From positions 186,001-250,000 of the forward strand of contig CAYVRJ010000003.1 in NCBI GenBank assembly GCA_964453645.1: DNA of 64,000 nucleotides, in the 5' to 3' direction. Shown here in pieces: positions 39,449 through 48,285 of this stretch. The position numbers and the translations under genes are program-made. Origin of the DNA: CAYVRJ01 sp964453645 (lineage in GTDB: Bacteria > Bacillota > Clostridia > Christensenellales > JAWKQI01). How positions within the stretch are numbered: the stretch's first letter is position 1; every line of letters starts with the position of its first letter. The notes beneath the pieces were generated by a model. It saw only the letters and a list, made by a program, of their open reading frames with translations. It was not told the DNA's origin and searched no databases.

Positions 39449-40675
39449 TTAAAGCATATATCGGCAATCCACCACAGGTTTATTAAACTTTTGGGCATCC
39501 TTAAACTCTGCCCATGCGGTCAGTATCACCAAAATGTCGCATTCTTTCCCAATATCGTCATAATTGCTGATGTAGTGAATATTGTGTTGGTACTGTTTCT
39601 TATATTCATCTATGGCAACGGGGTCATAGGCATAAATATTCGAATACCCGTTTTCCATCAGCTTTGATACAATTTTGGCACTGGGGGTATCCCGCACATC
39701 GTCGGACAACGGTTTGAAGGAAAGCCCCAATAAACCGATCTTTGCACCCTTGTCTATATTGGTTGTAATGCGCTTGAATATATAATCGGGCATGGTGTCG
39801 TTGGTGTGAATAACTTGCTTGAGAATCTTCGGCTCAAATCCCTTGACAACCGATTGAGAATAGAGGGCGTTGGTATCTTTGGGCAAACAGTATCCCCCAT
39901 ATCCACACCCGGGATACGCGTACGTGGTCATGTTGCAGTTGTTCCATCGGCCGTCCATGTGCAGCACGCGAAACGCCTTTGCAACGTCAATATCCCCAAC
40001 GGCATCCGCAACAAGGGACATTTCGTTTGAAAAGCTGATGAGCGTGGCAAGCAGAGTGTTGGAGAGATATTTAATAAACTCAGCGGTGTTTAGGGAAACG
40101 GTCACCACAGGAGCACAAAATGGCTCGTAAAGTTCTGCGAGCAACGCTGCACCCCTTGGTTCATCCGCCCCAATCACGATGCGGTCGGGATTGATAAAAT
40201 CCTCCCAGCAATGCCCTTCCCGCAAAAATTCGGGATTGTTGGTCAATAGAACGTTTTTTGAAAATGGCTGAACAAAGGGAATCACCTTTGATTGCACCGT
40301 AGATGGGGGTACGGTGGATTTGACAATGAATACCCGTTCACGGTCGTCATCAATAGCACAAAGGGTTTGTTCCAATGCCTTGAACAAATACCCAAGGTCT
40401 GCCTCTCCATCTTTGCCGTAGGGCGTACCCACACAATAGAAGATATAGGTGCTGTTTTGAACAGCTTCTTGAATGTCATCTGTTATAAAAAAGTTGGTGT
40501 TTATCTGCTCCCTTAAAACGACATCCATATCCTTTTCATAAAAGGGCAGTTCTCCCCGTTTTAAAGGTTCCGTTTTTTGAACGTCTGGGTCAATGCCATA
40601 GACGGAAAAACCCTTGCTGGCAAAACCAAGTGCAGTTGTCAGACCCACAAACCCCAAACCAAATACAGTGATCAT
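39449..40675 (-). CDS. UDP-glucose/GDP-mannose-type nucleotide-sugar dehydrogenase
   Basis: A 408-residue two-step NAD-dependent dehydrogenase. It has the NAD motif GLGFVGLTTA (residues 5-14), STVPPST, NPEFLREG, the catalytic cysteine in GCGYGGYCLPKDTNAL, and GLSFKPLSDDVRDTPS. It would oxidise UDP-glucose or a related sugar to the uronic acid. Its upstream neighbour resembles a UDP-glucuronate decarboxylase, so UDP-glucose to UDP-xylose is one plausible route. ATG overlaps the upstream stop as ATGA, and the E1 dehydrase starts 11 bp after its stop. Confidence 0.88.
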   Translation of the reverse strand: MITVFGLGFVGLTTALGFASKGFSVYGIDPDVQKTEPLKRGELPFYEKDMDVVLREQINTNFFITDDIQEAVQNSTYIFYCVGTPYGKDGEADLGYLFKALEQTLCAIDDDRERVFIVKSTVPPSTVQSKVIPFVQPFSKNVLLTNNPEFLREGHCWEDFINPDRIVIGADEPRGAALLAELYEPFCAPVVTVSLNTAEFIKYLSNTLLATLISFSNEMSLVADAVGDIDVAKAFRVLHMDGRWNNCNMTTYAYPGCGYGGYCLPKDTNALYSQSVVKGFEPKILKQVIHTNDTMPDYIFKRITTNIDKGAKIGLLGLSFKPLSDDVRDTPSAKIVSKLMENGYSNIYAYDPVAIDEYKKQYQHNIHYISNYDDIGKECDILVILTAWAEFKDAQKFNKPVVDCRYML

Positions 40676-41724
40676 GATTTGTCCCCCAAGAATTTCAAAA
40701 ACCTCTCCACACCTTGATCAACCAAAATTTCAGGCTGGTAATTGAGAATGTTTTGTGCCTTTGTAATGTTTGGGCAGCGGCGCTGAGGGTTGTGTGTTAA
40801 GTAATGTTTATCTTCCGAAACATTGTAGACGATGTCTCCAGTGTAACCAAAAATATCTCTTGCCTTTTCCCGGTATATTTCTGCAAGCTGTGTTACGCTA
40901 ATCTCGGGTAAAGAAATGCCAATATTAAAATAATCGTACTTGCCGTGGAGTAATATTTTTAAATAGCCAACAATTGCATCCGCAATGTAACAAAAGGTTC
41001 GGGTGGGCGTACCCTGGGAGAGTATCTCAATGTCTTTGTTTTGAAGAACTGCTTTGGCAAAATCTGCGGGAACTCGCTTGTCGTCAATACTCATGCCGGG
41101 GCCATAGTTGTTAAACGGACGGGCAACCCCAATGGGCATGTCATATTTTTGAGCGTACAACATACACAGGGTTTCGCAAAAACGTTTGGATTCATCATAA
41201 CAGGCTCTGGGCCCTGTGGCCGAGACACTGCCGTTGTACTCTTCATCGGTGGGCACGTGGGATGGGTCGGGGTCGCCGTACAGTTCGCTAGAGGAAAAGT
41301 AGAGCAAACCTTTGATCTGCTTGTCCCGATAAAAGTCCAGCAGTTTCCTCAAACCCCAAACGTTTGCATCAACCGTTTCTAGGGGATATTGTCTGTAAAA
41401 CATGGGGGAGGCAATGGAAGCCATATGAATGATGTAATCGGCAGTGTGGGCTGCAGGGATACTACCCGGCTCATCGGAAATCACATTGTATGTTTGGGTT
41501 TCAAAGTCATTGAGCCACGGATGTTTACCCAGCATAAAATTATCTGTTGCGATGATTTTGATGTTCAATTGAGCTGCATATGCTTGAAAGAAATGCAGGA
41601 AGTAGTAACCCAAAAATCCAGCACAGCCCGTTATAAACACTGTGCTGTCCTTTAATTTATTTTGCTCCGCTGCACTTAATTTTCCAAAGGTATACGCAAT
41701 ATCTTGTTTTAAAATCTCATTCAT
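40672..41724 (-). CDS. NAD-dependent epimerase/dehydratase (UDP-glucuronate decarboxylase-like)
   Basis: A 350-residue extended SDR with VFITGCAGFLGYYF (about 29-42), FSSSELYGDPDPSHVPT, catalytic Tyr/Lys in CYDESKRFCE, ARPFNNYGPGM and RTFCYIADAI. The YDESKR stretch is typical of UDP-xylose synthase and related dTDP/UDP sugar decarboxylases. AAAGGA precedes the ATG. First gene of the minus-strand operon with the dehydrogenase and the E1-type dehydrase. Specificity cannot be fixed from sequence alone. Confidence 0.82.
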   Translation of the reverse strand: MNEILKQDIAYTFGKLSAAEQNKLKDSTVFITGCAGFLGYYFLHFFQAYAAQLNIKIIATDNFMLGKHPWLNDFETQTYNVISDEPGSIPAAHTADYIIHMASIASPMFYRQYPLETVDANVWGLRKLLDFYRDKQIKGLLYFSSSELYGDPDPSHVPTDEEYNGSVSATGPRACYDESKRFCETLCMLYAQKYDMPIGVARPFNNYGPGMSIDDKRVPADFAKAVLQNKDIEILSQGTPTRTFCYIADAIVGYLKILLHGKYDYFNIGISLPEISVTQLAEIYREKARDIFGYTGDIVYNVSEDKHYLTHNPQRRCPNITKAQNILNYQPEILVDQGVERFLKFLGDKS

Positions 41725-41806
41725 GTATTTATTCCTTTGTTGTATTAAAATTCCAATCTCTAGCCTTTATTTTATCGCACCCAAGTGTTTGTGTCAATAA
41801 TAGCTA

Positions 41807-42196
41807 TTAAGCGACAATTTCAATTTGATTTCCTTCCGAATCCAATACACAGCTTTCGTAGTAACCATCGCCGGTGGTGCGGGGTTGGCTTAAAATGGTG
41901 TATCCATCTCCCTCTAGTTCACTGGTCAGGGAATCCACTTTTTCCTTACTGCCCACCCCAAAGGCCAAGTGGATATAACCAGCCGTTAGGTGGTTCTCCG
42001 CTTTTGTGCCGGGGGTCATGTTGGGCCTGTTCATGATTTCTAGCCGAAAACCATCTTCAAAGGTTAAAAAATATGTTCTCAGCCCAGTGGTTGGGTTGTA
42101 ATATCCGTCGTTTGCCTGTGCACCAAAATACTTGGTAAAAAACGCTTTGGTTTCCTCTAAGTTTGCTACATTCAGTGCCATATGATCAACTTTCAT
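41807..42196 (-). CDS. VOC (glyoxalase/bleomycin-resistance fold) protein
   Basis: A 129-residue protein opening MKVDHMALNVANLEETKAFF and ending YESCVLDSEGNQIEIVA, with paired beta-alpha-beta-beta-beta modules and metal-ligand candidates His5, Glu55 (RLEIMNRP), His75 (GYIHLAFG) and Glu125 (QIEIV). That is the metal-dependent VOC pattern of glyoxalase I-like enzymes. The start at 42196 follows GGAG; a longer reading to 42220 lacks a site. Substrate unknown. Confidence 0.85.
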   Translation of the reverse strand: MKVDHMALNVANLEETKAFFTKYFGAQANDGYYNPTTGLRTYFLTFEDGFRLEIMNRPNMTPGTKAENHLTAGYIHLAFGVGSKEKVDSLTSELEGDGYTILSQPRTTGDGYYESCVLDSEGNQIEIVA

Positions 42197-42348
42197 AAGA
42201 ACTCCATACCACCGTTTCACTCATGGCACAAATAGTCATTAAAGAATCTTTCATAAAAAACTCCTTTGCATTTAGTGAATATAGTATACCATGCACAAGG
42301 TCGCTTTGCACACAGTCTAAAATATTTCATGCAGATGACTTGTTCCTA

Positions 42349-42377
42349 TTGCAATTGCATACAAATAATAGTATGAT
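42349..42377 (+). promoter_or_regulatory. candidate promoter of the NfeD/flotillin operon
   Basis: TTGCAA (42349-42354) and TATGAT (42372-42377) with exactly 17-bp spacing, 49 bp before the NfeD start. Nothing else is recognisable in the 229-bp divergent region 42197-42425. Confidence 0.5.
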
Positions 42378-42425
42378 AACATTATATAGAAAGAACATTG
42401 TTTATTATGAATTAGGGGTGATCAA

Positions 42426-43016
42426 ATGACACAGTGGTGGGAGAGTTTAACGCTGCTCCAACAAATTTTATTTCTCATTGCAACGCCGTCAACCGTGGTG
42501 CTCATCGTTCAAACAATTATGCTGCTCATCGGACTTGGCTCAGACCCGGATGTGGATGTTGCAGAGGTTGCCGATGCATCCGAGGTGGATGGTTCTAGCG
42601 ACAGCGGTATTGGACTGTTTTCCGTTCGGGGAGTCATGGCGTTTTTTGCAGTGGGTGGTTTCCTGGGTATATTTATGATCGATGTGGGTCTGCACCCTGC
42701 ACTGGCGATTTTGATCGCACTGGCGGGTGGATTTGCAGCCTTGGTGGGTATTGCATACCTCATGCGGGCATTATCCAGGCTGGCTCAGAGCGGAAACCTA
42801 AACATAACCAATGCTGTTGGCAAGACGGCCGTGGTGTATATTCCCATTAGTTCCAACCAACCGGGTAAAGTGCACGTGACCTTTCAGGACAGATATACCG
42901 AACTTGTGGCGGTGAGCCATCAGACGCTGCCCACCAACACCTATGTGAAAATAACAAAAACCGTAGACAGCGAGACAGTTTACGTTGAAAAGCTTATAGA
43001 AGGAACGGAGGAATAA
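42426..43016 (+). CDS. NfeD-family membrane protein (YuaF-like)
   Basis: A 196-residue protein with three membrane segments (about 10-35, 64-84, 88-110) separated by an acidic loop (DPDVDVAEVADASEVDGSS). A C-terminal OB-fold domain follows (about 125-190: AVGKTAVVYIPISSNQPGKV). This is the NfeD1b/YuaF arrangement, always paired with flotillin and acting in membrane microdomain organisation and stress tolerance. AGGGGTG precedes the ATG; flotillin starts 2 bp after its stop. Confidence 0.85.
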   Translation: MTQWWESLTLLQQILFLIATPSTVVLIVQTIMLLIGLGSDPDVDVAEVADASEVDGSSDSGIGLFSVRGVMAFFAVGGFLGIFMIDVGLHPALAILIALAGGFAALVGIAYLMRALSRLAQSGNLNITNAVGKTAVVYIPISSNQPGKVHVTFQDRYTELVAVSHQTLPTNTYVKITKTVDSETVYVEKLIEGTEE

Positions 43017-43018
43017 AC

Positions 43019-44437
43019 ATGAACAACGCATCCATGAGTGTCAATGCAGTATTTTTGGTGATTGTGATTGCCCTAATCGTTTTAACCACCATCATCGTCA
43101 TTTTTTCCCGCTATCGCAAATGCCCGTCGGATAAGATTATGGTCATATACGGTAAAGTGGGTTCCAACTCAGACGGATCCACCCGCTCTGCCCGGTGTAT
43201 CCACGGCGGCGCTGCCTTCATTTGGCCGGTGGTGCAGTCCTATCAGTATATGGACCTAACCCCCTTGTCCATCAGCGTGGATTTAAAAAATGCCCTGTCC
43301 CGGCAAAACATCCGTATCGACGTTCCCTCTCGCTTCACGGTGGGCATTTCCACCGAGGCGGGTATCATGCAAAACGCCGCAGAACGGCTGCTGGGCCTTA
43401 AATTAAATGAAATACAGGAGCTTGCGAAGGATATTATTTTTGGTCAATTGCGTCTGGTCATTGCAACCATGGATATTGAAGAGATCAACACCGATAGAGA
43501 TAAGTTCCTGCAAGCCGTCTCCACCAACGTGGAAGGGGAGCTCAAAAAGATTGGTCTTCGCCTGATTAACGTAAATGTCACAGATATTAACGATGAATCG
43601 GGTTATATCGTTGCCCTTGGTAAAGAAGCTGCTGCACGGGCCATCAACGAAGCCAAAAAGTCCGTTGCTGAAGCGGATCGGGAAGGTGCTATCGGTGAGG
43701 CCCATGCGAAGAGAGACCAGAGAATTCAAGTTTCTTTGGCAGACTCTGAGGCCATCAAGGGTGAAAACGAAGCAAAAGCGCAAGTGGCTCAGTCCGACGC
43801 TTTGCGCCGTGAAAAAGAAGCTGAATCCCTGCGCATCGCTATTTCTGCCGAAAAAATTCAGCAGGCGAAAGCGCTGCAAGAGGCGTATGCGGCAGAGCGA
43901 GAGGCGGAATCAGCCAGATTTGCTCGGGAACAGGCGACACTGGAAGCAGACGTCATCGTTAAGACAGAAATACAGAAAAAGCAAATGGAATTGGAAGCCG
44001 AAGCAAAGGCAGAGCAAATCAGGCGCACCGCAAAGGGTGAAGCAGATGCTATATATGCAAGATTGGAAGCGGAAGCCCGGGGTATGCAAGAGATGCTCAC
44101 AAAACAAGCTGCTGGTTTTGGAGAGATTGTGAAGAGTGTGGGTGGTTCGGCAGAGGATGCCATGAAGCTCATCATTGCAGACAATTTGGAAAAACTGGTG
44201 TCCATCCAAGTGGAAGCCATCAAAAACTTAAAGATCGACAAGATCACCGTTTGGGATGGCGGTGGAAACGGCGAGAGCAGTTCCACATCCAACTTTGTCT
44301 CCAGCCTAATGAAATCCATTCCGCCCCTCAACGAGGTGTTCAATATGGCAGGCATGAAATTGCCGGAATTTTTGGGCAAAGAGATTGCTGCACCCGTTGA
44401 CAATGGGCATGGATACCCCATTGACGAGGAAATATAG
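43019..44437 (+). CDS. floT: flotillin-like membrane scaffold protein
   Basis: A 472-residue protein with an N-terminal membrane hairpin (about 9-30) and a SPFH/PHB domain (about 35-215, PSDKIMVIYGKVG, VPSRFTVGISTE). A long Ala/Glu-rich coiled coil follows (about 215-385) with repeated EA motifs such as AEREAESARFAREQ, then a Gly/Ser-rich tail. This is the FloT/YuaG pattern. It assembles membrane microdomains that organise signalling and secretion complexes. Paired with the NfeD gene, 2 bp apart. Confidence 0.92.
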   Translation: MNNASMSVNAVFLVIVIALIVLTTIIVIFSRYRKCPSDKIMVIYGKVGSNSDGSTRSARCIHGGAAFIWPVVQSYQYMDLTPLSISVDLKNALSRQNIRIDVPSRFTVGISTEAGIMQNAAERLLGLKLNEIQELAKDIIFGQLRLVIATMDIEEINTDRDKFLQAVSTNVEGELKKIGLRLINVNVTDINDESGYIVALGKEAAARAINEAKKSVAEADREGAIGEAHAKRDQRIQVSLADSEAIKGENEAKAQVAQSDALRREKEAESLRIAISAEKIQQAKALQEAYAAEREAESARFAREQATLEADVIVKTEIQKKQMELEAEAKAEQIRRTAKGEADAIYARLEAEARGMQEMLTKQAAGFGEIVKSVGGSAEDAMKLIIADNLEKLVSIQVEAIKNLKIDKITVWDGGGNGESSSTSNFVSSLMKSIPPLNEVFNMAGMKLPEFLGKEIAAPVDNGHGYPIDEEI

Positions 44438-44449
44438 AGTGAATCAAGA

Positions 44450-44480
44450 AAGCCCCATATGATGTATGGGGCTTAACTTT
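44450..44480 (+). terminator. intrinsic terminator after flotillin
   Basis: A perfect 10-bp stem AAGCCCCATA/TATGGGGCTT (44450-44459, 44465-44474) with TGATG loop, followed by the weakly T-rich AACTTTATT. Confidence 0.7.
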
Positions 44481-44558
44481 ATTCTATAAATGTGCTATTT
44501 ACATTAAACATATACTATGCTAGACTTAAGTTAAGATGAGTACCCACTAGGAGTTCGT

Positions 44559-46544
44559 ATGAGGAAGATTCAATCGAAGATTTCCGTAAGATTTATTATA
44601 GTCGTTTTGATCGTTGCACTATTAATTGGTTTTATGGGCGAAGAAGTGGCACGGAAGGTTTCTGTGCAAGTGCTGGAGACGTCCATGTTAGAGGCGATCA
44701 AACTCATTGCTTTTGGTGCAGAAAAAGCCATTGCGGAATATACCAGCGTCATGGGGGACATTGCCAATGACAATGGGTTTAGAGAGGTAAATGCATCCTT
44801 CGAAAGTAAGATGGATATTGTGCAGCGCAGTGTGGATAAATATTATATGCGCACAGGTGGCATTGCGTCCCTGGACGGAAACGCTGTTATGTTAGATGGG
44901 CAGAGAATCAACATAACAAACGAAGAGTTTTTCAAACAGGCGGTTGCCGGCAACGTGTATTTCTCACCGCCATATATTAATGGCGCAAAGAACGATATGC
45001 ATATCGTCCTGTCTGCCCCCATTGTAATTGAGGATCAGTTGGACTCCGTGCTGTTCTTTTACTGCGATGTCAAGGTGCTGGATCAAATTGTGCACACGGG
45101 TATTCTGGGCGAAAAAGGTTCCTGTTACATCCTCGATAAAAACGGCACGACCATCGCATACAGCGGTGATCAATCCTTAGTCTTTAATAAAGAAAATTTA
45201 ACAGAACAACTCAAGTCAGATCCAAACAATACGGAGATTCGAGGCATTGCACAAATAGAAGCAAAAATGCTGGCGAAAGAGACGGGTACCGGTCAATACT
45301 TCTATGAAGGATACCAGAACTTGCAGAGTTATGCACCCATCAATAAAACAGATGGTTGGAGCATTGCACTCACGGCAACGCTGGATGACTTCCTGCAAGG
45401 TACATATTTGGGTATTACTGTACTCATTGGGTTGTCTATTTTGTTAGTCATCATTGGTATGATCTATGGCATTTATTTTGGCAAGAAAATGGCCACACCC
45501 ATACAAAAGATCACCAAACGAATTGAATTGCTGGCTCAGGGGGATTTGAGAACGGAGATTCCTAGGGTTAAGAACAAAGATGAAATTGGCATTCTAGTGG
45601 AGGACACGGGGGACTTACTGGATATTTTGCGAAACATCATTGGCGATATCACCCACGTTCTGGGGGAAATGAGCAACGGCAATATGACGGTGCGAACCAG
45701 TGCAGACTATATTGGAGACTTTGTGCCCATTCAGGTTGCCTTAAATAAGATCGCCCAGTCGCTGAACAATACACTGGTACAGATCAACAATTCTTCCACC
45801 CACGTTTCAAGCGGAGCACATCAAGTGTCTATGGGCGCACAGTCCTTGGCGCAGGGTGCTACAGAGCAGAGCAACGCGGTGAGTATGTTGGCAGAGCAAA
45901 TTTCCTTAGTCAACGAGGGTGTCAACAAGAATGCACAAAATTCCAAGGAGGCCAGCAGAATCTCTGCCGATGCAAGAGATAAGCTGTTGGAGGGCATGGA
46001 GCAGATGAATAAGATGTTGCTGGCAATGGACGAAATCAGCAAATCTTCCAGTGAAATAAACAAGATTATTAAAGATATCGACGACATTGCCTTCCAGACA
46101 AACATTCTTTCCCTCAACGCTTCGGTGGAAGCGGCCAGGGCCGGAGAGGCGGGTAAGGGCTTTGCAGTTGTGGCAGACGAAGTGCGAAACTTGGCTTCCA
46201 AGAGTGCGCAATCTGCAAGAAACACCAGCCATTTGATTGCAAGTGCAATTTCATCGGTGGATGTGGGATCAAAAGTGGCAAAAGAAACGGCACAGACTTT
46301 AGACGAAGTGCTCAAACGTGCTTCGGAATCAGGTAAGATCATCAGTGCCATATCGGACGACAGCGTGGAGCAGGCGAAGTCCCTCATGGACTTGAATACA
46401 AACATTGCGGAAATCTCAAACGTCGTCCACTCCAATACGGCCACTTCGGAGCAAAGTGCAGCCGCGAGCCAAGAGTTGTCGGGTCAAGCGGCATTACTCA
46501 AAGAGCTCATCTCTGAATTCAAATTGAGCAATTCAGATAAATAA
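44559..46544 (+). CDS. methyl-accepting chemotaxis protein
   Basis: A 661-residue transducer: membrane segment (about 10-28), double-Cache-like extracellular sensor (about 35-280; YFSPPYINGAKNDMHIVLS, GSCYILDKNGTTIAYS), second membrane segment (about 288-310), HAMP domain (about 312-365), then the signalling coiled coil. The hairpin tip is IAFQTNILSLNASVEAARAG. Cache sensors usually bind small ligands such as amino or carboxylic acids. Ribosome binding site TAGGAG. No che genes are near. Confidence 0.93.
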   Translation: MRKIQSKISVRFIIVVLIVALLIGFMGEEVARKVSVQVLETSMLEAIKLIAFGAEKAIAEYTSVMGDIANDNGFREVNASFESKMDIVQRSVDKYYMRTGGIASLDGNAVMLDGQRINITNEEFFKQAVAGNVYFSPPYINGAKNDMHIVLSAPIVIEDQLDSVLFFYCDVKVLDQIVHTGILGEKGSCYILDKNGTTIAYSGDQSLVFNKENLTEQLKSDPNNTEIRGIAQIEAKMLAKETGTGQYFYEGYQNLQSYAPINKTDGWSIALTATLDDFLQGTYLGITVLIGLSILLVIIGMIYGIYFGKKMATPIQKITKRIELLAQGDLRTEIPRVKNKDEIGILVEDTGDLLDILRNIIGDITHVLGEMSNGNMTVRTSADYIGDFVPIQVALNKIAQSLNNTLVQINNSSTHVSSGAHQVSMGAQSLAQGATEQSNAVSMLAEQISLVNEGVNKNAQNSKEASRISADARDKLLEGMEQMNKMLLAMDEISKSSSEINKIIKDIDDIAFQTNILSLNASVEAARAGEAGKGFAVVADEVRNLASKSAQSARNTSHLIASAISSVDVGSKVAKETAQTLDEVLKRASESGKIISAISDDSVEQAKSLMDLNTNIAEISNVVHSNTATSEQSAAASQELSGQAALLKELISEFKLSNSDK

Positions 46545-46550
46545 AAAATA

Positions 46551-46581
46551 AAAATCCGGTACCAAAGGGTGCCGGATTTTT
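46551..46581. terminator. bidirectional intrinsic terminator
   Basis: Stem AAATCCGGTACC (46552-46563) pairs with GGTGCCGGATTT (46568-46579) with one mismatch and an AAAG loop; A-run on the left, T-run on the right. It serves the convergent chemoreceptor and SDR genes. Confidence 0.8.
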
Positions 46582-46613
46582 GATGTGCTTATTAATGATG
46601 CAAGTGTTTTGTA

Positions 46614-47396
46614 TTATATGCAGGGCATCACATTGCCGCCGGTAACGGGCAAGTAAACCCCTGTGATAAAGGAAGCCAGATCGGAAGCCAAGAAGCAAAC
46701 CGCATTGGCGACTTCCAAGTCCGTACCACGGCGTTTCATGGGCACACGGTCGATATAGGGGAAATCTTGGGCAATGTTGCGCTCGGTGCCGTCGGTGGTG
46801 GGGTACCGCTCGGATTTGATCCATCCGGGAGCCACTTGGTTCACGGTGACATTATATTCGCCCAATTCCCGCGCCAGCACCTTGTAGATGCCGTCCATAC
46901 CCCGTTTGCCCGCAACGTAGGCCGATTGATGGGTAAACATCTGCATGGCGCACTCGGTATTGATGCCAATAACTCTCCCCGATCTTTGCTTTTTCATGTC
47001 GGGTACAAATGCCTTGCACATATACACCGCCTGCATGACGCAAGACTTAAATTGGCTCTCATAGTCCTCTAGGTTTTGTTCCAGCAGCGTTGTCCACTCG
47101 TATTGAATGACAGAATTGTTCACAAGGATATCCACAACGCCCAGTTCGCTAGAAACAGTTTCTTTCATTTTCAGCACTGCATCGTTGTCGGTGATGTCTG
47201 CCTGAACAGCAATGGCTTTCACACCATATTGCTGCATCACTTCTTCTTTGAGCTGGTTTGCAAATTGCTCTTGGGAAAAATAATTAATCACCACGTTTGC
47301 ACCACAATTCGCCAGTTCACGCACCATGGTTCTGCCCAATTGACCTGCACCGCCCGAGACCAGTGCTGTTTTGCCTGTTAAATCCAGATGTTTCAT
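46614..47396 (-). CDS. short-chain dehydrogenase/reductase
   Basis: A 260-residue classical SDR: cofactor motif SGGAGQLGRTM (residues 14-24), QADITDN, LVNNSVIQ and active-site YVAGK. The catalytic Ser, normally 13 residues before the Tyr, is occupied by Thr in INTECAM, so activity may be altered or Thr may substitute. The C-terminus TGVYLPVTGGNVMPCI replaces the usual TG..i.vDGG. It resembles 3-oxoacyl or sugar-alcohol reductases; the substrate is unknown. GGAGG precedes the ATG. Confidence 0.85.
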   Translation of the reverse strand: MKHLDLTGKTALVSGGAGQLGRTMVRELANCGANVVINYFSQEQFANQLKEEVMQQYGVKAIAVQADITDNDAVLKMKETVSSELGVVDILVNNSVIQYEWTTLLEQNLEDYESQFKSCVMQAVYMCKAFVPDMKKQRSGRVIGINTECAMQMFTHQSAYVAGKRGMDGIYKVLARELGEYNVTVNQVAPGWIKSERYPTTDGTERNIAQDFPYIDRVPMKRRGTDLEVANAVCFLASDLASFITGVYLPVTGGNVMPCI

Positions 47397-47547
47397 GTTT
47401 TTCCTCCGCTATTTTTTGTATGATATAAGAAATATTTTATCATATTTGCAAAAATATTGACAATATATAATAAATCGTTCAGAATAGACAAATAGAACAA
47501 TTTCAGTATAAGAATCGACACGCACAAGAGAAGATGGGGGAGAGGTA

Positions 47548-48252
47548 ATGAAAATTTTCAGTAGAGACTTTAACAAAGAGCCGAAGGTAGATTTTAAGGA
47601 CTTACCGCCCAAAAAGGGGTTAGCCCTGTTCATGCAAGTGTTTGCACAAGAGTTTTGGACGCTGATTAAATTAAATCTGTTGTTTGTGCTGTTTTGCATA
47701 CCCGTTGTCACCATTCCTGCTGCCACCACGGCAAGCATCAAAATTACGTTAAACATGGTTCGGGAAAAGAATTTTTTCCTTTGGTTTGAGTTTTTCAAGT
47801 GTTTTAAACAAGAGTTTAAGAAATCCACCGTTGCAGGTTTCATCTTAGTTATTTGTTTGGCTCTGTCAGTGGCAGGGATCATATATTCTGGAGCTAGTGA
47901 ATTGGGCGATTTTGCAAGCAATGTCATAACAGGCACTGAAATTGCAGTGTTGTTTATTTCCATTCTGCTGAGTATGTATGTTTATCCCATGATTGCCATC
48001 ACCTATTTAAACATTGGCACAATCTTTAAAAACGCATTGATATTAATCGTGGTGCGGTTACCCTATAATTTATTTGCGTTAATTATGTGCGGATTACTCG
48101 CCTTAGCGGGTTACGTGCTGTTTCCCCTTTCCATCTTGCTGGCGATATTTTGCCTCTTTTCGTGGATGCAGCTCATCACAGCGTTTTGTGCATACAGTGG
48201 GCTTAAAAAATACGTTTTACAACAGGAAACAGAACAGGTTGAAATTCTATAA
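47548..48252 (+). CDS. YesL family (DUF624) membrane protein
   Basis: A 234-residue membrane protein with about five hydrophobic segments and the YesL signatures KLNLLFVLFCIPVVTIPAAT near the N-terminus and YPMIAITYLNIGTIFKNALI. In B. subtilis the family lies beside YesM/YesN and sugar transporter genes, with unknown role. Here it stands alone, about 35 kb from the YesM/YesN-like pair in this window. A short GGGGGAGAGG ribosome binding site precedes the ATG. Confidence 0.85.
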   Translation: MKIFSRDFNKEPKVDFKDLPPKKGLALFMQVFAQEFWTLIKLNLLFVLFCIPVVTIPAATTASIKITLNMVREKNFFLWFEFFKCFKQEFKKSTVAGFILVICLALSVAGIIYSGASELGDFASNVITGTEIAVLFISILLSMYVYPMIAITYLNIGTIFKNALILIVVRLPYNLFALIMCGLLALAGYVLFPLSILLAIFCLFSWMQLITAFCAYSGLKKYVLQQETEQVEIL

Positions 48253-48285
48253 AATAGGTACTACTGTTAGACGAGGAAATGTTGT

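Noticed and set aside
38160..39467. Two truncated aminotransferase genes either side of the N run, suggesting a pseudogene
   Set aside because: The 55-bp duplicated flanks and the in-frame length after collapse show one intact gene split by an assembly pad.
45821..46444. A 207-codon minus-strand frame within the chemoreceptor gene
   Set aside because: Antisense to the conserved signalling domain; no ribosome binding site or recognisable protein.
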